64,000 nucleotides of DNA, taken from CABQCM01 sp965145485 (GTDB taxonomy: Bacteria; Bacillota; Clostridia; Oscillospirales; Acutalibacteraceae). Below are positions 40,497 through 49,613 of the stretch, one piece after another (position 1 is the stretch's first letter; each line of letters starts with the position of its first letter). The stretch is taken from the NCBI GenBank assembly GCA_965145485.1, contig CBCTCU010000004.1, forward strand, positions 56,733 to 120,732, in the 5' to 3' direction. The notes below the pieces were generated by a model. That model saw nothing but the letters and a program-made list of their open reading frames with translations, was not told the origin of the DNA and ran no database searches. Both the position numbers and the translations under genes were made by a program.

Positions 40497-41567
40497 TTAC
40501 TTATCCTTAAACTTATTGCTTCGCACCGGATGGCGAAGCTTGCGCAGGGCCTTGGCCTCAATCTGGCGGATGCGCTCGCGCGTGACGTTGAACTGGCTGC
40601 CGACCTCCTCCAGGGTATGGCACCGCCCGTCGCGCAGCCCAAAACGCAGGCGGATGACCTCCTCCTCCCTCGGAGCAAGGGTTTTGAGCACGGCGTCGAT
40701 GTCCTCATTGGTGATGGTTTTCAGCGCCGCTTCGTCCGGTGCGGCCGCCTCTTCGTCCCGGATGAAGTCGACCAAACGGCTGTCCTCCTCCGGGCCGATG
40801 GGGGTCTCCATCGAAACCGGCTCCTGCGCCACCCGCATGATCTCCCGCACCCGCTCGACCGACAGCCCCATGCGCTCGGCGATCTGCTCCTCCGAGGGGT
40901 CGTAGCCGTTTTCATGCAGCAGCTGGCTCTGGGCCTTTTTGAGGCGGTTGATGGTCTCGACCATGTGCACGGGGATGCGGATGGTGCGGGCCTGGTCGGC
41001 AATGGCGCGGGTGATGGCCTGTCGGATCCACCAGGTGGCGTAAGTAGAGAATTTGAAGCCCTTGGTGTGGTCGAACTTCTCCACCGCTTTGATCAGGCCG
41101 ACGTTGCCCTCCTGGATGAGGTCGAGAAAATGCATGCCGCGGCCAACGTACCGCTTGGCAATGCTGACCACAAGGCGCAGATTGGCCTCGGTAAGGCGCT
41201 TTTTGGCCTTGTCGTCCCCCTCGTTGATGCGGATGGCCAGGTCGATCTCTTCCTCGGCCGACAGCAGCGGCACCCTCCCGATTTCCTTCAAATAGAGCTT
41301 GACGGGGTCGTCGAGCACCATGCTATCGGAAATAAGGTCATCGTCCAGATCATCTGCCGGAATTTCCTCAACGGCGAGCTCTTCCGGCGACGGCTCGATA
41401 AAGTCGAGATCAAGCAGCGGGATGGTCTCGTCCTTGGCGATGATCTCCGGGTCAACGTCGTCGAGCTCCACCACGTCCTCGACGTAATCGTCCTGCTCCT
41501 CGTCGTGTTCCTCAGGCAGGATATCCTCGTATTTCATAGCCTCCAGCTTTTCCTGCTTATCCATCAT
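40497..41567 (-). CDS. rpoD: primary sigma factor RpoD (SigA)
   Basis: The housekeeping sigma factor. After an acidic N-terminal segment come region 1.2 (DDPVKLYLKEIGRVPLLS), region 2 with FLDLIQEGNVGLIKAVEKFD and STYATWWIRQAI, region 3 and region 4.2 with TLEEVGSQFNVTRERIRQIE. All determinants for -10 and -35 recognition are intact, fitting the promoters read here. The ATG at 41567 follows GGGGGAG by six bases and overlaps the dnaG stop by 11 bases. Confidence 0.96.
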   Translation of the reverse strand: MMDKQEKLEAMKYEDILPEEHDEEQDDYVEDVVELDDVDPEIIAKDETIPLLDLDFIEPSPEELAVEEIPADDLDDDLISDSMVLDDPVKLYLKEIGRVPLLSAEEEIDLAIRINEGDDKAKKRLTEANLRLVVSIAKRYVGRGMHFLDLIQEGNVGLIKAVEKFDHTKGFKFSTYATWWIRQAITRAIADQARTIRIPVHMVETINRLKKAQSQLLHENGYDPSEEQIAERMGLSVERVREIMRVAQEPVSMETPIGPEEDSRLVDFIRDEEAAAPDEAALKTITNEDIDAVLKTLAPREEEVIRLRFGLRDGRCHTLEEVGSQFNVTRERIRQIEAKALRKLRHPVRSNKFKDK

Positions 41568-43338
41568 GTTGCACTCCCCCAAGCTTTTTCTCTCTCATTT
41601 TTTCAATGTATTCGGACAACTGCTCGACGCTCATATCCTCCGGGGCCAGCTCGAGCTTGGCCCGCTCCTCCAAAATAACGTCGATACAGCGCTGGCATTC
41701 CTCCACGGTGTTGGCGCGGCTCTCCCCTTTGGTCATGATCTCCACAATCCGCCCCAGCTCGGCCTCGGTACACTCCGCCCCCAGCAGGGTGATATCGACC
41801 AACTGGCCCGCGCGCACCCGCTGGCCGATCTTCTCAAACAGCCGGCGGTGAAAAGAGGTAACAAACTGCTCCGGCCGGATGCGCCCGGCAACCTGCTCGT
41901 AAAAATCGGGGTTGCGCAGCAGCACGGCCAGCAGCCCCTCCTCGGCATTGGCCGCCCGGGGATACCGGCGGCGCTCCGGGTTGACCGGGTCGGCGCGCTC
42001 GGGTGCCGTCATCGTGCGAACGCTCTGGCGGTCGCGTTTGGCGCCCAGACGCTTCGCATGGATTTCAGCCTGCTGCAAAATCGCCGATTTGCTCACCTGG
42101 TATTGCTCGGCCAGCCGGCCGGCGTAAACATCCCGCTCGATCACCGAATCGAGCGAGCCGAGTACCCTGGCCGCGCCATCCAGAAACTTCACCACGCCGT
42201 CGGCCGTGCTCATGTCCACCTGCCGCGACAGCTCGAACAACCGGTATTCCACATCGTTGCCCGCCCCGTCCAGCAAGGCCCGGAAGCGGGAGGCGCCATC
42301 TTCCGGATGGGCGCGCAAAAACTCATCCGGGTCCTTTCCGTCGGGGATGCGCACAACCCGCACCTTCAGCCCCGCGTCGGTACAAATTTCAATCGCCCGG
42401 TCGGTCGCCTTCTTGCCCGCCTCGTCGGCGTCGAGGGTGACGGCCACCTCCTTGGTATACCGGGCCAGAAGGCGCGCCTGCTCCCTCGTAAAGGCGGTGC
42501 CCAGCGGGGCGACGGCGTTGGTAACACCCGCCTGATGCAAAGCAATGACGTCCATATAGCCCTCGCAGAGCACAACCTGCTCGGCGCAGGATGCTTTGGC
42601 GAAATTGAGCGCATACATCAAATGGCTTTTTTTAAACACCGGCGTGTCGGCCGTATTGATATACTTGGGCCCCTCGGCGTCGGGAGCCTTGCGCCCGCCG
42701 AAAGCGACGACATTCCCTCTCAGGTCGAGGATCGGGAACATCATCCTCCCGCGAAAGCTGTCGTAGAGGCGCTCCCCTCTTCCCTGGTTGACCACTCTGG
42801 CCTGAAGCAGCTCGGCGTCCGCGAACCCCTTTGCGCGCAAATGGTCGTACAGCGCCCGCCAGGAAGCCGGGGCATATCCCAGCCCGAAATGGCGGATGGT
42901 CCGGTCGCTGAGCCCCCTCGAACGAAAGTAATCGAGGCCGGCGCGGCCAGTGTCGCTGACAAGCGTCGCATAAAAGAAGCGGGCGCTCTCACGGTTGATC
43001 TCCAGAATCCGGCCGCGAAGCCGGCTGAGGCCGTCGTCGTAGCCCTGCTCCGGCATGGTCATCCCCGCCCGCTGGGCCAAGTGCCGCACCGCTTCCATAT
43101 AATCCAGGTTTTCCGCAAGCATGACAAACCGGATTACATCGCCGCCCGTGCCGCAGCCAAAGCAATAAAACGAACCATTTTCCGGGTAAAGGGTAAAGGA
43201 AGGCGTTTTTTCATTATGGAAGGGGCACAATCCGACCAGATTGCGGCCCCTGCGTTTGAGGTTGACATAGGAGGAAACAACCGATTCAATGTCGTTTTTC
43301 TCTTTCAGCTCCTGCAAAAAGCTGTCGGGCAATGGCAC
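41557..43338 (-). CDS. dnaG: DNA primase DnaG
   Basis: DnaG makes RNA primers for replication. The CHC2 zinc finger is CPFHNEKTPSF...CFGCGTGG in the first 65 residues. The catalytic core has the TOPRIM motifs LCEGYMDVIALHQAG and TLDADEAG. A C-terminal helicase-binding domain completes 593 residues. The start is GTG at 43338, seven bases after AGGAGG. It forms the classic macromolecular-synthesis pair dnaG-rpoD. Confidence 0.96.
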   Translation of the reverse strand: MPLPDSFLQELKEKNDIESVVSSYVNLKRRGRNLVGLCPFHNEKTPSFTLYPENGSFYCFGCGTGGDVIRFVMLAENLDYMEAVRHLAQRAGMTMPEQGYDDGLSRLRGRILEINRESARFFYATLVSDTGRAGLDYFRSRGLSDRTIRHFGLGYAPASWRALYDHLRAKGFADAELLQARVVNQGRGERLYDSFRGRMMFPILDLRGNVVAFGGRKAPDAEGPKYINTADTPVFKKSHLMYALNFAKASCAEQVVLCEGYMDVIALHQAGVTNAVAPLGTAFTREQARLLARYTKEVAVTLDADEAGKKATDRAIEICTDAGLKVRVVRIPDGKDPDEFLRAHPEDGASRFRALLDGAGNDVEYRLFELSRQVDMSTADGVVKFLDGAARVLGSLDSVIERDVYAGRLAEQYQVSKSAILQQAEIHAKRLGAKRDRQSVRTMTAPERADPVNPERRRYPRAANAEEGLLAVLLRNPDFYEQVAGRIRPEQFVTSFHRRLFEKIGQRVRAGQLVDITLLGAECTEAELGRIVEIMTKGESRANTVEECQRCIDVILEERAKLELAPEDMSVEQLSEYIEKMREKKLGGVQHDG

Positions 43339-43483
43339 AGACGCACCTCCTCGAGCGGGGTAATCGACCCTCAGGCCGGGAAACGGCGGTGGCTTTTTAA
43401 TATATATATTACACAGTCGCTCGTCCTAGTCGGGGATGGGTATGATCCTCGCTGGGACTTGTCCATGGTTGTGCTATGTTGAC

Positions 43484-44485
43484 TCACCGGTTCCATCCGT
43501 GGGGGACAAAAATCTCCTGATATATCTTGACGGCGTAGCGGTCGGTCATACCGGCAATGTAATCGCACACCGCACGCTCTACCCCCTCGCTGCCGGCCGT
43601 GCCCTCATGTTCGCCCGGCAGCAGCTCGGGGTGCGCGCACAGATAGTGATACATCTGCTCGAGCATCAGCACCGCCTTGCTCTCCTCCCCCTTGGCCACA
43701 GGATTTCGGTAGACGCTGCGAAACAAAAAGGCGTGGAGCTGGTCGAATGCGGCCGCCGTTTGGGAGGACATAGCGATGGTGTCGGCGCTGTTTTCGACCA
43801 CATCGATCACCATGGTATTGATGCGCTCGCTGCGTTTGCGGCCAAATTTTTGCCGCAGCACCGGCGGGATATCCTCCTCCCGCAGTACCCTGGCGCGGAC
43901 CGCGTCGTCGATATCGTGATTGAGATAAGCGATTTTATCGGCGATGCGCACCACTCGCCCCTCCAAAGTGGAGGCCTCGCGCCCGGTGGTGTGGCAGCGG
44001 ATGCCGTCGCGCACCTCAGCCGTTAGGTTGAGCCCCTTCCCGCCTTTTTCCAGATATTCCACTACCCGCACGCTTTGCTCATAGTGGCGAAACCCGCCGC
44101 TCAGGCAACCGCCGAGGGCCCGCTCCCCCGCGTGCCCAAAGGGGGTATGCCCCAGGTCGTGGCCAAGCGCAATAGCTTCGGTCAAATCCTCATTCAGCCG
44201 CAAAGCGCGCGCAATGGTACGGGCGATTTGGGCCACCTCCAGGGTGTGGGTCAGCCGGGTGCGGTAATGATCCCCCTCAGGCGACAAAAAAACCTGCGTT
44301 TTATACTTCAGCCTCCGAAAGGCGTTGCAGTGAATGATGCGATCGCGGTCACGCTGATAGCAGGTGCGCAACTCGTCCTCCTCTTCCTGCCGTTCACGCC
44401 CGCAGGAGCATTCGCTCAGAGCCGCGAATGGAGACAGGGTCATCCGCTCAATCTCCTGCGTTTTGAGCCGTACCGATCCATTCAT
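43484..44485 (-). CDS. dgt: deoxyguanosinetriphosphate triphosphohydrolase
   Basis: An HD-superfamily dNTPase that splits dGTP into deoxyguanosine and tripolyphosphate. In 333 residues the metal-binding motifs are RLTHTLEVAQIAR and ALGHDLGHTPFGHAGE, followed by the distal Asp in RIADKIAYLNHDIDD. The start follows AGAGGTG by seven bases. It is upstream of dnaG-rpoD in the same direction, the usual Clostridial order. Confidence 0.93.
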   Translation of the reverse strand: MNGSVRLKTQEIERMTLSPFAALSECSCGRERQEEEDELRTCYQRDRDRIIHCNAFRRLKYKTQVFLSPEGDHYRTRLTHTLEVAQIARTIARALRLNEDLTEAIALGHDLGHTPFGHAGERALGGCLSGGFRHYEQSVRVVEYLEKGGKGLNLTAEVRDGIRCHTTGREASTLEGRVVRIADKIAYLNHDIDDAVRARVLREEDIPPVLRQKFGRKRSERINTMVIDVVENSADTIAMSSQTAAAFDQLHAFLFRSVYRNPVAKGEESKAVLMLEQMYHYLCAHPELLPGEHEGTAGSEGVERAVCDYIAGMTDRYAVKIYQEIFVPHGWNR

Positions 44486-44586
44486 CCCATTTCACCTCTT
44501 TGTCATAGTTATACGCCTTTTTTCGGTCAAATTCCTGCTCAAATTAAAAAATAGGCGCTGCGACGCATTTTTCACAGTAAGTCAAA

Positions 44587-44680
44587 CGAATTATTGTGTA
44601 TTATGCCGAACGAGCTTGACATCAAAACCGACCAGCAGGCCCAAGATACCCGCATTTGAGGATAAGGCACAATAATTTTC
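44587..44680. repeat. inverted IS-end-like sequences
   Basis: AATTATTGTG (44589-44598) and CACAATAATT (44668-44677) are inverted copies with further imperfect similarity on both sides. The right copy starts the DNA leading to the IS256-like transposase relic and is probably its terminal repeat. The left copy may be the end of a second, lost copy. Confidence 0.45.
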
Positions 44681-44767
44681 GCAAATAAAAAATAGAAAGA
44701 GACACGGTTTGCAAGCCTCTGGTAGAATGAAGTGGCGACACACCATTCTGAAAGGAGAGAGCAAACC

Positions 44768-44887
44768 ATGTCCGAGAAGATTGTACAGCTATATGAGGAA
44801 ATTATCAAGGGGTAGCTCAAAGAGTTGGTGCGGGGCAGCGTAGAGGAAACTCTCAACGAACTGCTGGAGGCCGAGGCAGTTCGTTAA
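44768..44887 (+). pseudogene. IS256-family transposase, N-terminal relic
   Basis: Translation gives MSEKIVQLYEEIIKG, an in-frame TAG (44813-44815), then LKELVRGSVEETLNELLEAEA before a stop. This is the recognisable N-terminus of IS256-family mutator transposases; the following several hundred residues, including the catalytic triad, are absent. AAAGGAGAG precedes the ATG. The element is dead and has lost its right half. Confidence 0.8.
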
Positions 44888-45016
44888 GGGGCTCCTCTTA
44901 AATTCGGGGATGCCGGCGCCATCTTCAGGGGCGGCAAATATACTCGCAGGAAATGCAAAGGTCACAATCATGATTCCCATAAACAGTGCAAGGAGTTTTC
45001 TTACGCGCTTTTTCAT
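44888..45016 (-). pseudogene. truncated secreted-protein gene
   Basis: From an ATG at 45016 (AAGGG nine bases upstream) the frame encodes a clean signal peptide, KKRVRKLLALFMGIMIVTF, then FPASIFAAPEDGAGIPEF. It then runs into the IS256 relic, where the reading is only the complement of the transposase. The mature protein is lost. It sits downstream of the leucine-rich-repeat dockerin gene in the same orientation. Confidence 0.65.
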
Positions 45017-45106
45017 ATTTACCATCCCTTCTCTATATTATGTAGAGTATATATTCCGACCATCGTTAAGCACATAAGATAACGTGTGCGTTACCATATA
45101 CCATTC

Positions 45107-48100
45107 TCATCTTTCAAAGCCAATCACATTGACATCCTCGTCACATTTCACATAGCTTAGAGCTGTATTCTTCGTCAGGTTCAATTCAAGCAACTGGTTA
45201 TCCGAACACTCTAAGGCCCACAACAAGGTATTTTGGCTCAAATCCAAGGTGCCAATTCCATTACCCTCACACCTTAAAAGGGTCAGCATAGTATTTTGAT
45301 GCAGAGAAAGAGAAGATAGTTGATTGTGATTACAGCTAAGCGCCTGCAAATCCGAATTCATACTGACATCCAGTGTTGTCAGTCTATTGCTATCACAGAA
45401 CAACTGTTGCAAAACACGATTGTTTGAAATATCCAATTCAGCCAACAGATTTTCAGAACAGTTTAGAATTATCAAATCGCTGTTTTGGGTAACATCTAAT
45501 CTCTCAAGTTTATTTCCCGAGCAGGATAGCTCTTCCAGCCTGCGATTTTGTGTTATATCCAAATCTGTCAATGAATTGGAGTAACATCCCAAATAATTCA
45601 AGGCTGTGTTATGGGTAACATCCAGCGTCTCCAAACAATTCTTTCCGCACGCTAAAGCAACCAAAGCGGTATTTTGGCTAATATCTAATGTTTTCAAGTT
45701 GTTTCCGCTACAATTCAAACGCTCTAATTCGGTAAAATATTCAATTCCCTGTAAGGTGTTTATTTTTGGCCTGGAAGGGGCCGGCGGGTATACGTCAATG
45801 ATCGGTGGCAATGCAGAGACATCAATGTGGGTCACCTGCGCAATTTCTTTGTCAGACAACCAGCCGTTTTGATCCAAATCAAATTCCTCTACATCACGAC
45901 GGAATACACAATCCGGGAAATTGGTTTCGTTGATCTCTACGACCTCCACCGGCGCTTCCCAGCCGGTGACAGCAACGTCCTCGTCGCACTCTACCTGGTT
46001 TAAGGCTGTATTACGTGTCAAATCCAATACAGTTAAATTATTATCTAAACATTTTAGGGTAAGAAGCAGAGTGTTTTGACTCAAATCCAGACTATTAATT
46101 TCATTGTCCTCACACTCTAAATAGGTCAGCACAGTATTTTGATGCAGGGAGAGAGAGGTCAAGGAATTATCACTGCAACTCAAACTTTTTAAATCAGGGT
46201 TGTCACTGACGTTCAACTCTGATAGCCCATTTTGACCGCAAAACAGCTCTGTTAAAGCGCGATTGTGCGTTACGTCCAATGTGGTCAGCCGATTCCCCAT
46301 GCAGTATAAACTTTTCAGGTGAGGGTTTTGGGTCAAATCCAACTTCTCTAAGCTATTTTCCGCACACCATAAAGTAGTCAAAGCGGTATTATAGCGCAAA
46401 TCCAACGCCACGAGAGCGTTTCCATTGCAGTCCAAATATTCCAATGAAGTAAAATACTCAATCCCCTGCAACGTTTTTATTTTGGTCCTCGAAGGGGCCG
46501 GCGGGTACTCGGCAGTGACTGGCGGCAATGCAGAGACATCAATGTGGGTCACCTGCGCAATTTCTTTGTCAGACAACCAGCCATTTTGGTTCAAATCAAA
46601 TTCCTCTACATCACGACGGAATACATCATCCGGGAAGTTGGTTTCGTTGATCTCTACGACCTCCGCCGGCGCTTCTCCGCCGATAACAGCGACGTCCTCG
46701 TCACACAGGAGATACGATAGCGATGGATTATTGGTCAAATCCAGTGTCGAAATCGAATTCTTAATACATGTTAAAGCTCTCAGTTTAAGATTGTGACTAC
46801 AATCTAACTCTGTCAACTCATTCATACCACAGTTAAGTTGATCCAACGCCGCATTGTTTCGTATATCAAGTTCGGTCAATTGATTGCGAGAACAGTCCAA
46901 CGTTTCTAACTTGATATTTCTGCTCACATCCAGTGTGGTTAGACTGTTGTTATAGCATCGCAAAGATTTCAGTTGCGTAAAATACTCGACCCCTTTTAAA
47001 GAGGCAATCATTTCTCTACACGGCGGATCTATTTCAGGTGCCCACATATCATATCGAGATACGTCAATTTCTGTTACCTGTGCAATTTCTTGATCCGATA
47101 ACCAGCCGTTTTGATCCAAATCAAATCCCTTTACATCGCGACGGAATACATCATCCGGGAAATTAGCTTCGTTGATCTCTACAACCTCCACTGGAATTTT
47201 CCGGCCGATAACAGTGACGTCCTCGTCGCACATTAAGTGATATATCAATGGATTATTGGTTAAATCCAACTCGGTTAGTTGGTTGTTGTAACACTCTAAA
47301 GTTTCCAGTGCGGTATTATTGCTAAGGTTTAACTCTTTCAAATTATTATGAGAGCATGACAAACCCTGCAATTGAGGATTGTTCTGTAAATTTAATTCTT
47401 GTAATTGATTGACTGAACAATCAAGGCGATATAGTGCAGGGTTGTGTTGTACATCTAATACCGTTAATTTGTTATCGCCGCAGTCTAACCTCTCTAATTT
47501 AGAATTTGTACTGATGTCCAGTGACGTGAGGTTATTTCCTGTACACAGCAGAACTTCTAATTGAGTAAAGTATTCAATACCCTTCAGAGAGTCAATTTTG
47601 GGACGTACCTCCAAGTCAACCTCTGGCACAGAAACTGTATAACGGGTCACATCTATTTCGGTTACTCTATCAATTTCTCTGTCTGATAACCAGCCGTTTT
47701 GATCCAAATCAAGCTTCTCTACATCACGACGGAACACATCATCCGGGAAATTGGCTTCGTTGATCTCTACAACCTCCACTGGCATTTCCCAACCGGTAAC
47801 AGCGACGTCCTCATCACATGTCACAACAATCAGCTGGTCGTTTTGGCTCAGATCCAAAGCACGAATTTTGTTACCCGTGCATCTTAACTGTTCCAAAGCC
47901 GCATTGTGGCTTACATCCAATGCACGCAATTGATTGGAACTGCAATTTAAAATCTTCAATTCCTTGTTCTGGCTGACATCCAGCGTTTCCAATGCATTAT
48001 TGCTGCAATCGAGCTCGACCAGTTTGGTGTTTTGGGTCAGATCCAGCTCCGTCAGCCCCCGGCCAACGCATGCCAGAGCCCTTAATTCACTAAAATACTC

Positions 48101-48688
48101 TATGCCCTTCAAGCTTCGGACAACGCTACCCATCTTTCCTGACTCTATCTCGGTCACACGCAAACGTTCTTCTTCGGACAGGCGGCCGTTTTCATCGATA
48201 TCGTAAGTTTCTACCAGCGTGCGGAAAGCCTCATCTGGAAAGTTGGTCGGATCAATGGGGATTTCCTTCTCAAAAGCTGTGTAGTTTGCCATGTCTTCCT
48301 CATAATAGACCTCGTACACCCCGCTGTGCTCCACAGGGAAGCTGCCAATCAGACCAACCGAATGCTGCAATATCAGCAAAGCATCGGCCGCATCGATGGT
48401 AAAGTCCCCATTGACATCCAATAAATACAAAAAGGGCATGTCCTTGCGAGTCTCGGCCGCCGTAGGGATTGCCGGGTTCAGCTCATAGCTGGCATTGGAA
48501 ACCGAAAGCTGCAAGACGAGCAATGCGTCGCCAGCCGCAGCCTTCTGGTCGTAATCGCCATCCCCATACACAGGGCGGACCAACTCGTCGGATGCCTGCG
48601 CCTGAACCAGCGGCGACGCGCCAATCACAAGCGTACTCAGCAGTGATATCAGTGCGCATACGGCAACGATCTTTCTGAATTTGCTCAT
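45107..48688 (-). CDS. secreted dockerin protein with EF-hand/leucine-rich-repeat modules
   Basis: A signal peptide (to about residue 33) is followed by an N-terminal dockerin-like pair of calcium loops (GDGDYDQKAAAGDALLVLQ and LDVNGDFTIDAADALLILQ, residues 43-112). Five modules follow, starting near residues 143, 307, 503, 679 and 917. Each opens with NFPDDVFRRDVE and a canonical EF-hand loop such as DLDQNGWLSDKE, then a block of leucine-rich repeats of the L..L.CS.N.L..LDLS.N type. Modules 4 and 5 are nearly identical in DNA. The protein (1193 residues) has no membrane anchor or catalytic domain, so binding or adhesion is likely, possibly displayed through its dockerin. AGGAGGG lies six bases before the ATG at 48688. 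Confidence 0.85.
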   Translation of the reverse strand: MSKFRKIVAVCALISLLSTLVIGASPLVQAQASDELVRPVYGDGDYDQKAAAGDALLVLQLSVSNASYELNPAIPTAAETRKDMPFLYLLDVNGDFTIDAADALLILQHSVGLIGSFPVEHSGVYEVYYEEDMANYTAFEKEIPIDPTNFPDEAFRTLVETYDIDENGRLSEEERLRVTEIESGKMGSVVRSLKGIEYFSELRALACVGRGLTELDLTQNTKLVELDCSNNALETLDVSQNKELKILNCSSNQLRALDVSHNAALEQLRCTGNKIRALDLSQNDQLIVVTCDEDVAVTGWEMPVEVVEINEANFPDDVFRRDVEKLDLDQNGWLSDREIDRVTEIDVTRYTVSVPEVDLEVRPKIDSLKGIEYFTQLEVLLCTGNNLTSLDISTNSKLERLDCGDNKLTVLDVQHNPALYRLDCSVNQLQELNLQNNPQLQGLSCSHNNLKELNLSNNTALETLECYNNQLTELDLTNNPLIYHLMCDEDVTVIGRKIPVEVVEINEANFPDDVFRRDVKGFDLDQNGWLSDQEIAQVTEIDVSRYDMWAPEIDPPCREMIASLKGVEYFTQLKSLRCYNNSLTTLDVSRNIKLETLDCSRNQLTELDIRNNAALDQLNCGMNELTELDCSHNLKLRALTCIKNSISTLDLTNNPSLSYLLCDEDVAVIGGEAPAEVVEINETNFPDDVFRRDVEEFDLNQNGWLSDKEIAQVTHIDVSALPPVTAEYPPAPSRTKIKTLQGIEYFTSLEYLDCNGNALVALDLRYNTALTTLWCAENSLEKLDLTQNPHLKSLYCMGNRLTTLDVTHNRALTELFCGQNGLSELNVSDNPDLKSLSCSDNSLTSLSLHQNTVLTYLECEDNEINSLDLSQNTLLLTLKCLDNNLTVLDLTRNTALNQVECDEDVAVTGWEAPVEVVEINETNFPDCVFRRDVEEFDLDQNGWLSDKEIAQVTHIDVSALPPIIDVYPPAPSRPKINTLQGIEYFTELERLNCSGNNLKTLDISQNTALVALACGKNCLETLDVTHNTALNYLGCYSNSLTDLDITQNRRLEELSCSGNKLERLDVTQNSDLIILNCSENLLAELDISNNRVLQQLFCDSNRLTTLDVSMNSDLQALSCNHNQLSSLSLHQNTMLTLLRCEGNGIGTLDLSQNTLLWALECSDNQLLELNLTKNTALSYVKCDEDVNVIGFER
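45735..46700 (-). repeat. near-identical tandem modules inside the LRR gene
   Basis: The segment around 45750-45990 is almost identical to that around 46455-46700, about 708 bases apart. Both cover the EF-hand region and its flanks. Less similar copies lie near 47030-47230, 47650-47830 and 48150-48290. The array is prone to unequal recombination. Confidence 0.75.
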
Positions 48689-48727
48689 ACTTTTCCCTCC
48701 TGAAAACACAATAATAATTCCATCCAA

Positions 48728-48756
48728 ATTGTAGGATGTTTTGTGTTATTTATCAA
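48728..48756 (-). promoter_or_regulatory. promoter of the LRR dockerin gene
   Basis: On the minus strand TTGATA (48751-48756), 17 bases, TACAAT (48728-48733), about 35 bases before the ATG. Confidence 0.7.
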
Positions 48757-49205
48757 TATTTGGTCATTTATTTTTTTGCAATTTCTAGTTTTAACATCCT
48801 TTTATTATTACGTTTATGCACACTCTATCAAAATGCGTTTTTTTCAAACATCCAAATCGGATATAAGCAGGAAGCCGCTTATCACAACAGGGCAGGCAGA
48901 CTTTTTTCGTCTACCTGCCCTGTTGTGGTGCAGTTATCTGTCCTCGTGAGTTCGAATCGGTTTAGCGGCCCAAAACCGCCCTATCCGATCTATAAAAAAT
49001 CACCTGGATTTTTGCCCCCAAAAACGCCGAAAAGCCCGATAAATCAAGGCTCCCATAAGGATACTTTCAAAAGTAACCGATTGAGAGGCAGACAGCCAGC
49101 AGATTCAAATGAATCTGCTGGCTGTCTTTTGGGGGGAATTTGTCTGGACTCTTCTGCTTTTCTGTGGTATATGTTTGTATTGCCAAACGGCAGAGGATGA
49201 AAATT
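48757..49205. other. intergenic stretch with two long hairpins
   Basis: No gene is visible. CACAACAGGGCAGG (48883-48896) pairs with CCTGCCCTGTTGTG (48914-48927) and the stem continues inward as AGAC/GTCT. A second perfect stem lies at 49090-49127. From about 49140 the DNA is similar to 58150 onward and belongs to a decayed mobile element. Confidence 0.5.
49090..49131 (+). terminator. perfect stem-loop, terminator-like
   Basis: AGACAGCCAGCAGATTC (49090-49106) pairs with GAATCTGCTGGCTGTCT (49111-49127), loop AAAT, then TTT. It borders the decayed mobile element. Confidence 0.6.
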
Positions 49206-49406
49206 ATGCAGGATAATTTAGAAAAAATCGGCGCGAGAGTTTATCTCTACGAGAAAGATGCGCTGATTAAAAAGATTACCTATATCTATGCTGACGGAAC
49301 AGGAAGCGAGCCGTTACCCCGAACAATTCATCTCGGTATGTTTACAGACTCTATCCTGTTCGGAGAGGAATGTCAGATCAGATTTTTTGTCTATCATATT
49401 CTGTAA
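49206..49406 (+). pseudogene. truncated copy of the conserved protein at 58219
   Basis: This 66-codon frame (QDNLEKIGARVYLYEKDALIKK at the start, written here as KIGARVYLYEKDAL) matches the first ~60 residues of the intact 119-residue protein at 58219-58578, including GMFTDSILFGEECQIRF. It then ends in VYHIL. Upstream DNA is also similar. The second half is missing. Confidence 0.75.
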
Positions 49407-49418
49407 TTTAAGATATAT

Positions 49419-49610
49419 TTTTATCGGCTTGTAAAGCAGATGGCAGAGCGTGAGGGTGTGACAGGAAAACTCAAAGCAGATAATCAAATGGATTGGGTTG
49501 GTCGGATGAACAACATCCGCAGCAGAGCATCCGAAACAGTCAATAAAGAATTGATTTTGGCACAAAGCAACAGCAGGGAGTTCTCATTCTCCCTGCTGTT
49601 GTTCTTTTAG
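49419..49610 (+). pseudogene. tnpV: TnpV C-terminal fragment
   Basis: An open frame without start codon reads FYRLVKQMAEREGV, KLKADNQMDW and RMNNIRSRASETVNKEL. This is the C-terminal half of TnpV, the small transposon protein intact at 61666-62037. It directly follows the truncated neighbour, so a large internal deletion has joined the two ends of an element. Confidence 0.7.
49568..49607. terminator. terminator shared by the TnpV fragment and the cohesin operon
   Basis: CAACAGCAGGGAG and CTCCCTGCTGTTG pair around TTCTCATT, with TTCTTTT on the plus strand. It lies just past the stop of the minus-strand cohesin gene. Confidence 0.7.
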
Positions 49611-49613
49611 CCG

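Noticed and set aside
44600..44659. Short plus-strand frame MPNELDIKTDQQAQ between the inverted IS-end sequences
   Set aside because: Only 19 codons and no recognised relative; it is too short to support as a gene.
45107..48688. Repeated DNA considered as a CRISPR array
   Set aside because: The repeats are in-frame protein modules of 500-700 bases with diverged copies; no short regular repeats or spacers are present.
48941..48962. GAGTTCGAATCGG resembling a tRNA T-arm
   Set aside because: No acceptor, D or anticodon arms can be built around it; chance match or unrecognisable remnant.
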